Source: Caldifarciminota bacterium (lineage in GTDB: Bacteria > Hydrothermota > Tepidihabitantia > SM23-42). From it: a DNA stretch of 36,163 nt. Each line of letters starts with the position of its first letter. The stretch's first letter is position 1. A program made the translations under genes and the position numbers. The notes under the pieces were generated by a model. That model saw only the letters and a program-made list of their open reading frames with translations, had not been told where the DNA came from and did no database searches. Shown piece by piece: positions 1-8,250 of the stretch. The stretch covers positions 1 through 36,163 of the forward strand of contig JAFGPO010000129.1 of NCBI GenBank assembly GCA_016936155.1. The letters are read 5' to 3'.

Positions 1-692
1 GCTATTCCTTCCATTGACGGTTCAATAGTAGTGCGGATAAGGTGTTCTTCAATGCCCCTGATAACAAGTACTTCCACATCGTGTCCAGGAACCTCTTCAA
101 TAAAGGTCCAGATATCTTCCCAGCTTGCAACGGCCTCGCCGTTGATACTTACGATACTGTCATTCGATTGAAAACCCATTGCGGCAAATGGGCTGTTTTC
201 TTCAAGTTGAATACGAGTATAGGGAGTAATGACCACACCATAGAATAGAAAAATTAAAAAGAAGACAAAGAACGCCGAGAGGATATTAAAAAATGGACCG
301 TTGAAAATCACGAGAATACGGGCGATTATGGGAGCATCGTAAAAGTTTGGTTTATTATCCTGGCAATCCGGAATACAAGGTATCTCAGGCTCATGGACCG
401 GTATTTCGTTTTTATCTTCAATCGTATGCAGGATCTCCTTCTTTTTCTGAATGATCTCGCCCTCATCTTCTCCGGTCATTTTGACATATCCACCCAAAGG
501 GAAGTATGCGATACGAAAATCAGTTTCTCCGATCTTTTTTCGTATGATCGGCGGACCGTACCCGATTGAGAATTTTTCCACGGGGATGTGGAATAGTTTT
601 GCCATAATGAAGTGACCGAACTCGTGGATCGTTATACAGAATCCAAGTATAAATAGAAACGGCAACAAAGAGTACAATAGAAAATTCAGCAT
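1..692 (-). CDS. rseP: RseP-type site-2 intramembrane metalloprotease, C-terminus cut by window edge
   Basis: Seen: an open frame from ATG at 692 runs off the left edge (230 codons). The N-terminal membrane segment carries HEFGHF at about residues 24-29, the zinc-binding HExxH of M50 proteases. The motif NGPFFNI follows before a second membrane segment. Next is a PDZ-like stretch (about residues 165-220, around NDSIVSINGE). Known: RseP cleaves transmembrane anti-sigma factors and remnant signal peptides in the inner membrane. The start overlaps the end of dxr by 7 bp, the usual dxr-rseP neighbourhood, so translation is probably coupled. The second metal-binding motif and the end of the PDZ region lie outside the window. 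Confidence 0.93.
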   Translation of the reverse strand, partial: MLNFLLYSLLPFLFILGFCITIHEFGHFIMAKLFHIPVEKFSIGYGPPIIRKKIGETDFRIAYFPLGGYVKMTGEDEGEIIQKKKEILHTIEDKNEIPVHEPEIPCIPDCQDNKPNFYDAPIIARILVIFNGPFFNILSAFFVFFLIFLFYGVVITPYTRIQLEENSPFAAMGFQSNDSIVSINGEAVASWEDIWTFIEEVPGHDVEVLVIRGIEEHLIRTTIEPSMEGI

Positions 693-1813
693 GTGATTCT
701 CCTGACGGTTTGTTTTGCCCAGGCTTCAGCTGCCCGGTAATCTTCAATCGTTCCTTTACAGGGGGAGTGAAGCGCCATGGTTTTGTATATAATCCTCGGT
801 ATCTCACGGAATGATATCCTGCCTTTAAGGAACATTTCAACACATGCTGCATTCGCGGCATTCAACACAGCGGGCATGCTCTTGCCAATCGTTAAAGCCT
901 CGTACGCGTATTGTAAACACGGGAATTTCTTCAGGTTGGGAGGGAAGAAGTGAAGGGACTTGATTGAACTAACGTTTAAATGCTTGATGCATGAGGAACG
1001 CCGCTGCGGTGCGGTCAGGGCATACTGGATCGGCAACCGCATATCCGGGTACGAAAACTGCGCGAGGATCGAGGCATCGATGAACTCGACCAGCGAATGG
1101 CAGAGCGCTTCGGGATGTATGACAACGCGGATCTTATCCGGGGGCATGTCGAACAAGTGATGGGCTTCAATAACCTCTAATCCTTTGTTCATCATGGTCG
1201 CAGAATCAACGGTTATTTTCTTGCCCATGTTCCATACCGGGTGCTTGAGCACATCCGCTTTTGTCACATTCTTCAATGATCGTTTGAAGAATGGCCCGCC
1301 CGAGGCGGTGAGGATGATAGCTTTCACGTGTTTTCGGTGACGGCCTTCAAGGCATTGAAAGATCGCGCTGTGTTCGCTGTCAATGGGGAAGAGCTGCGCT
1401 TTGTATTGTTTAACTTTTTTCATCAGGATATCACCAAAACTTACCAGAATCTCTTTTGTCGCGAGACAGATGCGCATGCGTTTTTCGATCCCCTTTATGA
1501 TACCGTGGATGCCAAGGGCGCTGGCAAATGCACAGATAAGAATATCCGCATCCAGCCGCTCGATCATTTCCCCGACCCCTTCTTCGCCCACGCATATCGG
1601 CACCCTGGTGCCGGCGGCTTTCAGCGCTTTATATTGATTTCTATCAATGATCCCGACCATGCGGGGTTTGATTTCCTTTATCTGATCGGCAAGCCGACGG
1701 TGTTGCTTAAATGCCGCGATGCCTACGATTTTCAGATGACCAAGGGATCGGATCACTTTGATCGCATTACATCCAATGGACCCTGTGGAACCGAGAATTA
1801 TGACTTTTTGCAT
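686..1813 (-). CDS. dxr: 1-deoxy-D-xylulose 5-phosphate reductoisomerase
   Basis: A 375-residue protein of normal length. It catalyses the NADPH-dependent conversion of DXP to 2-C-methyl-D-erythritol 4-phosphate in the MEP isoprenoid pathway. Seen: the N-terminal nucleotide-binding loop GSTGSIG, the metal/substrate residues in DSEHSAI, the TASGGPF loop, and the conserved block HPVWNMG...DSATMMNKGLEVIEAHHLF. The substrate flap reads IHPEALCHS where HPQSxxHS is more usual, a mild variation. The start overlaps the end of ispD by 16 bp and the stop overlaps rseP, so the three genes form one operon read from the ispD promoter. Confidence 0.96.
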   Translation of the reverse strand: MQKVIILGSTGSIGCNAIKVIRSLGHLKIVGIAAFKQHRRLADQIKEIKPRMVGIIDRNQYKALKAAGTRVPICVGEEGVGEMIERLDADILICAFASALGIHGIIKGIEKRMRICLATKEILVSFGDILMKKVKQYKAQLFPIDSEHSAIFQCLEGRHRKHVKAIILTASGGPFFKRSLKNVTKADVLKHPVWNMGKKITVDSATMMNKGLEVIEAHHLFDMPPDKIRVVIHPEALCHSLVEFIDASILAQFSYPDMRLPIQYALTAPQRRSSCIKHLNVSSIKSLHFFPPNLKKFPCLQYAYEALTIGKSMPAVLNAANAACVEMFLKGRISFREIPRIIYKTMALHSPCKGTIEDYRAAEAWAKQTVRRITC

Positions 1814-2475
1814 TGAAGTAATGTGAAAATCCGTTTGATGTCACGCCGGTGGGTTACTTTGATATTGGCGTCATCGCCCTTGAAAATGTGGACCGGTATG
1901 CCGGCTGCTTCTACGAGCGCGGCGTCATCAGTGTAATTGCCATTCCCGCCTGCCTTGTCGTACGCGAATCTAAGCGTTGCGAGATCGAAAAACTGCGGCG
2001 TTTGAACGGTATACAGATGTGTGCGCGGGAGCGTATGTTTTACGTGATTCTTCTGTACATATTTAACGGTATCACATACCGGCAGGCCGCAGATCACTGC
2101 TTTGTAACGCCGGCACAACTGCAAACCACGCGTAATGACCCGTTGGGATACGCAGGGCCGGGCTCCATCATGGATCACAACGATTCCGCGGCGCGCACGG
2201 ATAGCCTGCAATCCGCTATTGACTGAATCCTGGCGTCGTTTGCCGCCGGCAACGACCTGCTGGATCTTATGCATGTCCCATTCCCGGATGCACTTATTGA
2301 CCGTGTTCACAGTTTGCCTTGGCACGGCGACGGTAATGCTCGCAATATGTTTGTTTTTCTCAAATTGAACGATCGAGTAATACAGGAGTGGACGTCCATT
2401 GATCAGGTAAAATTGTTTCGCGCCGCCAAAGCGCTTTCCCTGGCCGGCAGCGACAACGATCACGTGTACAGGCAT
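1798..2475 (-). CDS. ispD: 2-C-methyl-D-erythritol 4-phosphate cytidylyltransferase
   Basis: A 225-residue cytidylyltransferase that makes CDP-methylerythritol in the MEP pathway. Seen: the N-terminal AAGQGKRFGG nucleotide-binding loop, HDGARP, TDDAALVE and the C-terminal VTHRRDI. A longer frame begins at TTG 2508. I chose ATG 2475 because the protein then begins directly with the family's MPVHVIVVAAG strand, and because the bases of the extended N-terminus spell a promoter (TTGACT at 2508-2503, TATTAT at 2486-2481). There is no Shine-Dalgarno before the ATG and only 5 bp separate it from the -10 box, so the mRNA is probably leaderless. First gene of ispD-dxr-rseP. Confidence 0.95.
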   Translation of the reverse strand: MPVHVIVVAAGQGKRFGGAKQFYLINGRPLLYYSIVQFEKNKHIASITVAVPRQTVNTVNKCIREWDMHKIQQVVAGGKRRQDSVNSGLQAIRARRGIVVIHDGARPCVSQRVITRGLQLCRRYKAVICGLPVCDTVKYVQKNHVKHTLPRTHLYTVQTPQFFDLATLRFAYDKAGGNGNYTDDAALVEAAGIPVHIFKGDDANIKVTHRRDIKRIFTLLQCKKS

Positions 2476-2480
2476 TGAAA

Positions 2481-2508
2481 ATAATAGCCAGATATCACGC
2501 AAAGTCAA
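2481..2508 (-). promoter_or_regulatory. Predicted leaderless promoter of ispD-dxr-rseP
   Basis: On the minus strand, TTGACT (2508-2503) and TATTAT (2486-2481) are separated by exactly 16 bp. The -10 box ends 5 bp before the ispD ATG, which puts the expected +1 on or next to the start codon. Confidence 0.75.
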
Positions 2509-2563
2509 GGGATTATGAGATTCTTCCGTCTTTTCGGCAGTGTTGGCCGGCGAAATATTGTGC

Positions 2564-2591
2564 TTGACATCGTCCGAATCCTGGATATCAT
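2564..2591 (+). promoter_or_regulatory. Predicted promoter of the coiled-coil lipoprotein and LysM genes
   Basis: TTGACA (2564-2569), 16-bp spacer, TATCAT (2586-2591). The expected start near 2598 leaves a leader of about 30 nt containing AAGGAGGTG, a strong ribosome binding site, 5 bases before the ATG at 2628. It is divergent from the ispD promoter within the same 152-bp gap. Confidence 0.75.
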
Positions 2592-2627
2592 TTATTATTA
2601 AATGAAACCATTTAAGGAGGTGGCATT

Positions 2628-2891
2628 ATGAAAAAGATGCTAGCGGTTCTTCTTCTTGCCATTGTCATCATTGGTTGCGGGCCGAAAATGGCAACACAAG
2701 AAACGTTAGACGCACTTAACGAAGCGAGAGCCGCATTGGAAGCAGCACAGGCAAAAATAGCGGAACTCGGAGGCGCGATCGATGAGCTCAATGCTCAAAA
2801 GGCTGCGCTGGAACAGGAAATCATCGACCTCGAAGAGGAAATCGGAACACTCCAGTCAAAGATCGACAAGAACTGCAAGAAGATGAAATAA
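2628..2891 (+). CDS. Small coiled-coil lipoprotein (Lpp/murein-lipoprotein-like in form)
   Basis: 87 residues. Seen: a signal peptide (MKKMLAVLLLAIVIIG) ending in a lipobox with cysteine at residue 17. The rest is a continuous alanine/leucine/glutamate-rich heptad region (about residues 25-80) ending KKMK. This is the general form of a periplasmic, lipid-anchored coiled-coil rod. The basic tail recalls the lysine-ended Lpp that is linked to peptidoglycan, but I see no sequence homology to support calling it Lpp. It has a strong Shine-Dalgarno and its own promoter, and the next gene follows 10 bp downstream with its own AGGAGG. The two products share the coiled-coil form, so they may act together in the envelope (inference). 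Confidence 0.85.
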   Translation: MKKMLAVLLLAIVIIGCGPKMATQETLDALNEARAALEAAQAKIAELGGAIDELNAQKAALEQEIIDLEEEIGTLQSKIDKNCKKMK

Positions 2892-2901
2892 GGAGGATGA
2901 C

Positions 2902-3495
2902 ATGAAAAGGATAATCTCACTCGTTTTTGTTTTTTGCCTGCTTATTCCTGTTGTGGCGAACGCCCAAGAAAAACTAACTGAAAAGGATGCTCAGGCAATG
3001 CTCGTGGCATTGCAAGAGCAGCTTGCCGAAGCCGAAGCACAACTCAGTGCGATCGAAGCCGAATATGAAGCCCTGAAGTCCGAAGTGACGGCGCTCCAAG
3101 GACGTCGGGACGATCTTGCGGGAAAACTGGCAGGACTCAAAGAAGAATGGAAAATGTGCCAGTACGGAAGGTATAAGGTCATCGAAGGTGACTGGCTTTC
3201 CAAGATCGCCAGTATGCGCAAGGTGTATCATAATGGCTCGAAATGGCCGATGATATACGAAGCCAATAAAGATAAGATCAAAAACCCGAACCTCATCTAT
3301 CCAGGCTGGGTGTTACTTGTCCCGACATTGGATCAGTATGAAGTCGTATCCGGCGATGCTTTGTATCTTATCGCTTCCTATCTCTCGATTTATTCGAGCG
3401 CCCGCAGGTGGCCCGAGATATACGAGGCGAACAAAGAGCATATCAAAGATCCCGATCTGATTTATCCAAAACAGGTATTCACAGTACCGCACTGA
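2902..3495 (+). CDS. Secreted coiled-coil protein with two LysM-like domains
   Basis: 197 residues. Seen: a cleavable signal peptide (MKRIISLVFVFCLLIPVVANAQ), a predicted coiled coil (about residues 25-85, rich in EAE/ALQ heptads), then two repeats of about 50 residues. Each repeat has a Y-x-V-x-x-G-D start, an IYEANK core and a (N/D)PxLIYPxxVxxVP end, which is the LysM pattern. LysM binds glycans such as peptidoglycan, so this is probably a periplasmic wall-binding protein. AGGAGG precedes the ATG. It is cotranscribed with the upstream lipoprotein. The arrangement resembles OMP/cell-wall tethers of the tol-pal region in spirit only; no direct relation is visible. Confidence 0.88.
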   Translation: MKRIISLVFVFCLLIPVVANAQEKLTEKDAQAMLVALQEQLAEAEAQLSAIEAEYEALKSEVTALQGRRDDLAGKLAGLKEEWKMCQYGRYKVIEGDWLSKIASMRKVYHNGSKWPMIYEANKDKIKNPNLIYPGWVLLVPTLDQYEVVSGDALYLIASYLSIYSSARRWPEIYEANKEHIKDPDLIYPKQVFTVPH

Positions 3496-3506
3496 AAAAA
3501 ACTATT

Positions 3507-3537
3507 GGGAGGGGCTCTGTTTTTCTATGCCCCTCCC
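3507..3537 (+). terminator. GC-rich hairpin between the LysM gene and phoH, possible weak terminator or attenuator
   Basis: A 9-bp perfect inverted repeat, GGGAGGGGC (3507-3515) with GCCCCTCCC (3529-3537), has a 13-nt loop containing TTTTT. Only a short TTAATT follows, so it is a poor canonical terminator on the plus strand. On the minus strand it is followed by a run of T (the A-tract at 3495-3500), but no minus gene ends here. It could limit read-through into phoH. Confidence 0.55.
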
Positions 3538-3543
3538 TTAATT

Positions 3544-4443
3544 GTGAAAGTATCAATACCCATATCCGGTCATGATCCAACGGTCATATTTGGCTGTAAT
3601 GACCGTATCCTTCAAGAACTGCAAAACAAGTATAACGTTATCATAACGATGCGTAATGACAACATTTATCTCAAAGGTGAAGATCGTGAAGTCCGGGAAG
3701 CCGTACAGGCGATCAAAAAACTGATGCGTAGTACCCATCAGGGGGATGATACTCACGCGAGTATCCAGCGACAGGAAGAAAAAGATGGATCGTGCGTCAC
3801 AACACCCAAACGGCTGATCAAAGCGAAAAGCCAGGGGCAGATCGAATATCTGGCTGCCGTCGACACGAACGATATCGTTATCAGTATCGGACCGGCCGGT
3901 ACCGGGAAAACATACCTGGGTGTGGCCAAGGCCGTATCCTATCTTATGGCGCGGAAGGTTGAGCGCATCATTCTGACCCGTCCCGCGGTCGAAGCCGGGG
4001 AATCTCTCGGTTTCCTCCCAGGCGATATAGAGGAAAAGGTCGATCCTTATCTCAGGCCCTTATATGACGCGCTCAACGATTTTCTGCCGTTTGACCGCAT
4101 AAAAAAGTACCTGAGCATGAAGACGATCGAAGTCGCTCCGCTCGCTTATATGCGGGGGAGGACGCTCAATGATTCATTCATCATTCTTGATGAGGCTCAA
4201 AATACAACCGATATGCAGATGAAGATGTTCCTGACCCGCATGGGGTGGCGTTCGAAGGTGGTCGTAACCGGAGATATCACCCAGGTCGATCTGCCGACGA
4301 ATGTTTTTTCAGGGCTGGTCGAGATACAACACCTTCTCAAGAACATCGAGGGTATCCAATTCATCTATCTAAACGAAAAAGATGTTGTGCGCCACCGTCT
4401 CGTACAACGGATAATCAAAGCATATGAAAATAAAACTTCGTAA
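3544..4443 (+). CDS. PhoH family ATPase (PhoH-like, YbeZ type)
   Basis: 299 residues from GTG 3544. Seen: an N-terminal KH-like region, Walker A GPAGTGKT (about 116-123), an ILTRPAVEAGE block, Walker B FIILDEAQN (about 212-220) and the VVTGDITQVDLP block. PhoH-like proteins are cytoplasmic ATPases thought to act in RNA metabolism with YbeY, which is encoded two genes downstream. A longer frame starts at TTG 3505, but that start lies in the hairpin and adds an unlikely hydrophobic stretch. From GTG 3544 the protein begins MKVSIPISGHD, in keeping with the family. No Shine-Dalgarno is visible. The stop overlaps the next gene by 20 bp. Confidence 0.92.
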   Translation: MKVSIPISGHDPTVIFGCNDRILQELQNKYNVIITMRNDNIYLKGEDREVREAVQAIKKLMRSTHQGDDTHASIQRQEEKDGSCVTTPKRLIKAKSQGQIEYLAAVDTNDIVISIGPAGTGKTYLGVAKAVSYLMARKVERIILTRPAVEAGESLGFLPGDIEEKVDPYLRPLYDALNDFLPFDRIKKYLSMKTIEVAPLAYMRGRTLNDSFIILDEAQNTTDMQMKMFLTRMGWRSKVVVTGDITQVDLPTNVFSGLVEIQHLLKNIEGIQFIYLNEKDVVRHRLVQRIIKAYENKTS

Positions 4444-6508
4444 AAATTACCTTATCATTATCGGTCTGGTAATAGCGCTCAATATAATCTTTCCGCCGCC
4501 TCGTATGGCACCGCGCACCTATACGTTCGAAAAAGGGGAGATCGCACCCTATAATGTCATCGCACCATATGATTTTTATATCCCGGTGTCTGAACAGGAA
4601 TTGTATGAAGAAAAACAAGAGATCGCAAAACGCATACCTCCCATATACCGAGTTGATACTACGATCCCCCAACTTGTCCAGAGGTCGATTAAAAATTTGA
4701 TCGGATACATAGATTCCCTTAAATCGGTCAATAATCTTTCCCGGGATTCGATGATCACCGTGATCCAGCGCACGTATGCGATCGACCGGGTCGCCATGCT
4801 GTACCTGCTTAACAACAGCTATGTACGTACCCTTGAACAGATCGGCAGTCGGATCCAGGATGTCTTTAAAAACGGTATCGTTGACAGTAAATTGCCGGGT
4901 GTGCGCATCATCACTATCATCAGCGGTGATAAGGAGATTATTGAAACGATCGACCGGATGTATTCGCTCACCGAAGCAGAGAGCCTGCTGACCGCACAGC
5001 AATCACCTGCATACAGGCGTTTGATCCAGTTTTTCCTCCGTCCCGATATCGTTTACGATCATGCGGCAACACAAGCGCGGATCGACGAGGTGTTCGCGAA
5101 CGTTCCAAGAACCAAGGGGAAGGTTCTTAAAGGCGAATTGATCATTGAAAAACACAAACGGCTTACCGAGGAATCGCTCGAGATACTCGCGGCTCTGGAG
5201 AGCACGTACATCTCCATTGGTACGTGGGAGATCGTTAAGACCCTCTTTTTCCGCAATGTTCTATACGTTGTCCTCGCCCTGTTCCTTTTTGCGATGGGAC
5301 GATTGTTGGATAAAGAGTTTTACAGGGGGAAAAATCTTTTCTTCGTTATTCTCCTCTCTGCTGCGTATATGATCATTGGAAAACTCGCCTACATGTTCAA
5401 CGTCATATACCTTGTTCCGATAGCCCTTTTTATCTATGTCATCGCACTCTATTTCAACACCCTCTGTGCGATCATATTCAGCGTTGTCTTTGCCGCGCTG
5501 TTCGGGATCGTGAACAATGATCTGTCGGTGTTTGTATTCCTTGCCACAAGCGGTTTTGTTGCGACCTTCTCGGTCCGGACGATCAGTACACGGATTTCCC
5601 TGTATCGACCGATGGCATTCGTCGCGGCGGCAAATGTCGCGGCGATCGTTTTCGCCGACATTTATCTGCTTAAAGGATCCTTATCGCTCATCCATATCAG
5701 CGCCGGAGTAGTCAATAGCATTATCAGTTCTTTCTTCTTCGTATTACTGCTCCCTTTATTTGAGCGGGTATTCGATTTTACCACGGATCTTACGCTCCTC
5801 GAACTTGGCAACTTGAACCTTCCCCTGTTCAAAGAAATGGCCATTGAAGCGCCGGGTACGTATCACCATTCCATTGTAACCGGGAGTCTTGCTGAAGCAG
5901 GTGCGCGGGTCATTGGCGCTGATCCGATACTGGCCCGGGTGGGTGCGTACTATCACGATATAGGAAAATTGAAAAAACCGGAATATTTCATCGAGAACCA
6001 GATCGGCATAAAGAATCCCCATGATTCGCTCAAACCCCAGATCAGTGTCCTTATCATTATGTCGCATGTGAAAGAAGGCATCGACATGGCGAGAAAAATG
6101 AAATTGCCGAGGTCGCTGATCAATATCATCGAACAGCACCATGGAACGACATCGATGGAGATCTTCTATAAAAAAGCCCTGAAACAAACGGATACTATCC
6201 AGGAAGATGCTTTCAGGTACCCCGGTCCTAAACCAAAGACCAAAGAAGCCGCGATAGTGATGCTTGCTGATAGTGTCGAAGCATCAGCGCGCAGCGACAA
6301 AAATATCACCGTCACCAAACTTCAAAGGGTCATCAAAGAAACGATCACCCGCAAATTCAATGACGGACAACTCGATGATTGTCCGGTCACACGGCAAGAT
6401 CTTGAACAGATCAAGACCGCTTTTCTATCGACCCTCACCGGTGTATATCATCCCCGGGTAGAATATACCGATGCAAAGGCTGGACAGGCGACACCGTCTG
6501 AAGGATGA
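4424..6508 (+). CDS. 7TM receptor-type HD phosphohydrolase, PgpH-like (probable c-di-AMP phosphodiesterase)
   Basis: 694 residues. Seen: an N-terminal membrane segment (YLIIIGLVIALNIIF), a long extracytoplasmic region to about residue 275 beginning with the family's YTFEKGEIAPYNVIAPYDF block, about seven membrane segments (280-470), then a cytosolic HD domain. The HD domain has HHSIV near 484, HDIGK near 510 and EQHHGTT further on. Known: PgpH of Listeria hydrolyses c-di-AMP. Whether this lineage uses c-di-AMP cannot be judged because no cyclase is in the window. The phoH - 7TM-HD - ybeY order is a widely conserved cluster. Confidence 0.92.
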   Translation: MKIKLRKNYLIIIGLVIALNIIFPPPRMAPRTYTFEKGEIAPYNVIAPYDFYIPVSEQELYEEKQEIAKRIPPIYRVDTTIPQLVQRSIKNLIGYIDSLKSVNNLSRDSMITVIQRTYAIDRVAMLYLLNNSYVRTLEQIGSRIQDVFKNGIVDSKLPGVRIITIISGDKEIIETIDRMYSLTEAESLLTAQQSPAYRRLIQFFLRPDIVYDHAATQARIDEVFANVPRTKGKVLKGELIIEKHKRLTEESLEILAALESTYISIGTWEIVKTLFFRNVLYVVLALFLFAMGRLLDKEFYRGKNLFFVILLSAAYMIIGKLAYMFNVIYLVPIALFIYVIALYFNTLCAIIFSVVFAALFGIVNNDLSVFVFLATSGFVATFSVRTISTRISLYRPMAFVAAANVAAIVFADIYLLKGSLSLIHISAGVVNSIISSFFFVLLLPLFERVFDFTTDLTLLELGNLNLPLFKEMAIEAPGTYHHSIVTGSLAEAGARVIGADPILARVGAYYHDIGKLKKPEYFIENQIGIKNPHDSLKPQISVLIIMSHVKEGIDMARKMKLPRSLINIIEQHHGTTSMEIFYKKALKQTDTIQEDAFRYPGPKPKTKEAAIVMLADSVEASARSDKNITVTKLQRVIKETITRKFNDGQLDDCPVTRQDLEQIKTAFLSTLTGVYHPRVEYTDAKAGQATPSEG

Positions 6509-6584
6509 GTCCCGAAGATCCAGATAGTACCCCGTTACCATTAACCGCTGCACGACGAGGCGTTTCTCCGGTCAAAGGAATAGC

Positions 6585-6974
6585 ATGATCATCAATGTTT
6601 ATGATTACTCAGAAAAAACGAGAGTCCGGGAATCATGTATCGAAAACCTCGTCGCGCATGTGATCGATACCGAAGGAGTAAAAGCACCTGCCCTGAATAT
6701 TATCATCACAAATGATGCCCATTTAAAAAACCTCAACAAACGTTTCCTGAAAAAAAACAAACCAACGAACGTGATCGCTTTTCCAATGGGGGAGGTGAAC
6801 GAAATATACGTATCGTATGATCAGGCGCGCACCGAGGGTGAATTATATTATTTTATCATACACGGTCTTCTCCACCTGCTCGGGTATGAGCATGATTCAA
6901 AGACTGACGAAAAAGCAATGGATAAACGGTGCAGGGAATACCTGAATACCGTTTTCCCTGATTGCAGAATCTAG
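6585..6974 (+). CDS. ybeY: rRNA maturation endoribonuclease YbeY
   Basis: 129 residues, slightly short for the family (about 150). Seen: the zinc motif HGLLHLLGYEHD with His93, His97 and His103, plus TNVIAFP upstream. YbeY is a metal-dependent RNase in 16S rRNA 3' maturation and ribosome quality control. AAAGGA stands 5-10 bases before the ATG. The 76-bp gap before it shows no separate promoter, so it is probably read with phoH and the 7TM-HD gene. Confidence 0.95.
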   Translation: MIINVYDYSEKTRVRESCIENLVAHVIDTEGVKAPALNIIITNDAHLKNLNKRFLKKNKPTNVIAFPMGEVNEIYVSYDQARTEGELYYFIIHGLLHLLGYEHDSKTDEKAMDKRCREYLNTVFPDCRI

Positions 6975-6978
6975 AGGC

Positions 6979-8250
6979 ATGTCCGTGAACATCCTTTTCT
7001 ACAGCATCCTTATGCTCATTTTTCTTGTGTGCAGTGCATTTTTCTCGGGCATGGAAGCGGCTTTGTTCTCCCTCTCGCGTTTCCGAGTCAAGGCATTGAT
7101 CTTTGAAGAACGACGCGGCGCCCGCGCACTTGAACGGGTGAAGAAAGAGCCAGGGAAGACGCTTGCCGCGATCCTTCTGGCGAATCTCTTGGTGAATATC
7201 GGAGCAACGTCGGTCGGTGCGATCATACTATTGCAGATCATCGCTCGACATAACATCAATACGATCTTTGCTTTTATCCTGCAGTTCATCGTCATGACGT
7301 CACTCCTCCTGCTGATTGGAGAGATCACCCCCAAGACCATCGCGATCTTCGATGCCGAGAAATATTCTCTGCGGTTTGCCGGCATCATTGCGTTCATAAG
7401 CAGGATCTTCAGTCCATTTTCTGGTGTGCTCGAACGACTGACGAGACGCATGATTAAAGAGCAGTCCATTAAGGAAAATGCCCTGGTTTCGGACAAAGAG
7501 ATAAAATTAATGCTCCGTGAGGCGATGGAGTACAGAGTATTGGATCAAGGGGAAGAACGGTTCGGCTATCAAATACTCAAGTTCAGTAAAGTACGGGTCA
7601 ATGAGATCATGACCCCCAGGCAGAAAGTCGTCGGCATCCTGAAGACGGCTTCGATCGAGCGCGTAAAGCGTCTTATCAAGGCCAAGAGACATTCACGGAT
7701 CTGTGTTTTCGATGAAGAGGAAAACGTGGTGGGAGTTCTGTACGCGAAAGATGTGTTCATGCACGAATCGGCAAAGGATACCCCTGTTGATCTATCCGAC
7801 ATAATGAGGGAACCGTATATCACTCCTGAAACAAAATCCGCCGAGAACCTTCTTGGTGAATTCAGAAAAAAAGGTATACATATCGCGATCGTTGTCGATG
7901 AATATGGTAATTTTGTCGGTATCGTAACCCTTGAAGATATCATCGAGTCCCTTTACGGAGAGATCATCGATGAATATGATGAACATGGGGAACTTTCCGA
8001 TATTCCCTACCAGCAGTTGGCTCCGGACACCTACCTTTTCGAAGGTGACATAAATGTCGGTGAAGTGGCACGGATCCTTGAAATAGAACCTTTCGCAGAG
8101 GAAGGTGAGCGTCTTTCCGGATATATTATGGAACAATTCACAAGGATTCCGCTCGAGGATGAACGTATAGTAAAAGACCACTTCGAGATGCGGGTTGAGG
8201 AAGTGAAAGGACGCCTTATCACGAAAGTCCGCGTAAAAAGGATTGTATGA
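6979..8250 (+). CDS. CNNM/HlyC-CorC family transporter-like protein with CBS pair
   Basis: 423 residues. Seen: an N-terminal DUF21/CNNM membrane domain (about 1-180, with CSAFFSGMEAALFSL and GEITPKTIA), a CBS pair (about 205-330: VNEIMTPRQKVVGI..., VVDEYGNFVGIVTLEDIIESLYGEIIDE), and a C-terminal CorC_HlyC domain (about 345-420). The family is linked to Mg2+/Co2+ efflux; 'hemolysin' is only a historical name. It starts 4 bp after ybeY stops and overlaps the next gene by 4 bp, so translation is coupled. Confidence 0.92.
   Translation: MSVNILFYSILMLIFLVCSAFFSGMEAALFSLSRFRVKALIFEERRGARALERVKKEPGKTLAAILLANLLVNIGATSVGAIILLQIIARHNINTIFAFILQFIVMTSLLLLIGEITPKTIAIFDAEKYSLRFAGIIAFISRIFSPFSGVLERLTRRMIKEQSIKENALVSDKEIKLMLREAMEYRVLDQGEERFGYQILKFSKVRVNEIMTPRQKVVGILKTASIERVKRLIKAKRHSRICVFDEEENVVGVLYAKDVFMHESAKDTPVDLSDIMREPYITPETKSAENLLGEFRKKGIHIAIVVDEYGNFVGIVTLEDIIESLYGEIIDEYDEHGELSDIPYQQLAPDTYLFEGDINVGEVARILEIEPFAEEGERLSGYIMEQFTRIPLEDERIVKDHFEMRVEEVKGRLITKVRVKRIV

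Noticed and set aside
1328-1816. 162-codon plus-strand frame opposite dxr
   Set aside because: Antisense shadow of a well-supported dxr; no family pattern and low-complexity translation.
2476-2508. N-terminal extension of IspD from TTG 2508
   Set aside because: The bases form a promoter and family members begin at the MPVHVIVV strand.
4415-5002. 195-codon minus-strand frame under the 7TM-HD gene
   Set aside because: Lies wholly antisense to a conserved gene, no start signals, no recognisable domain.
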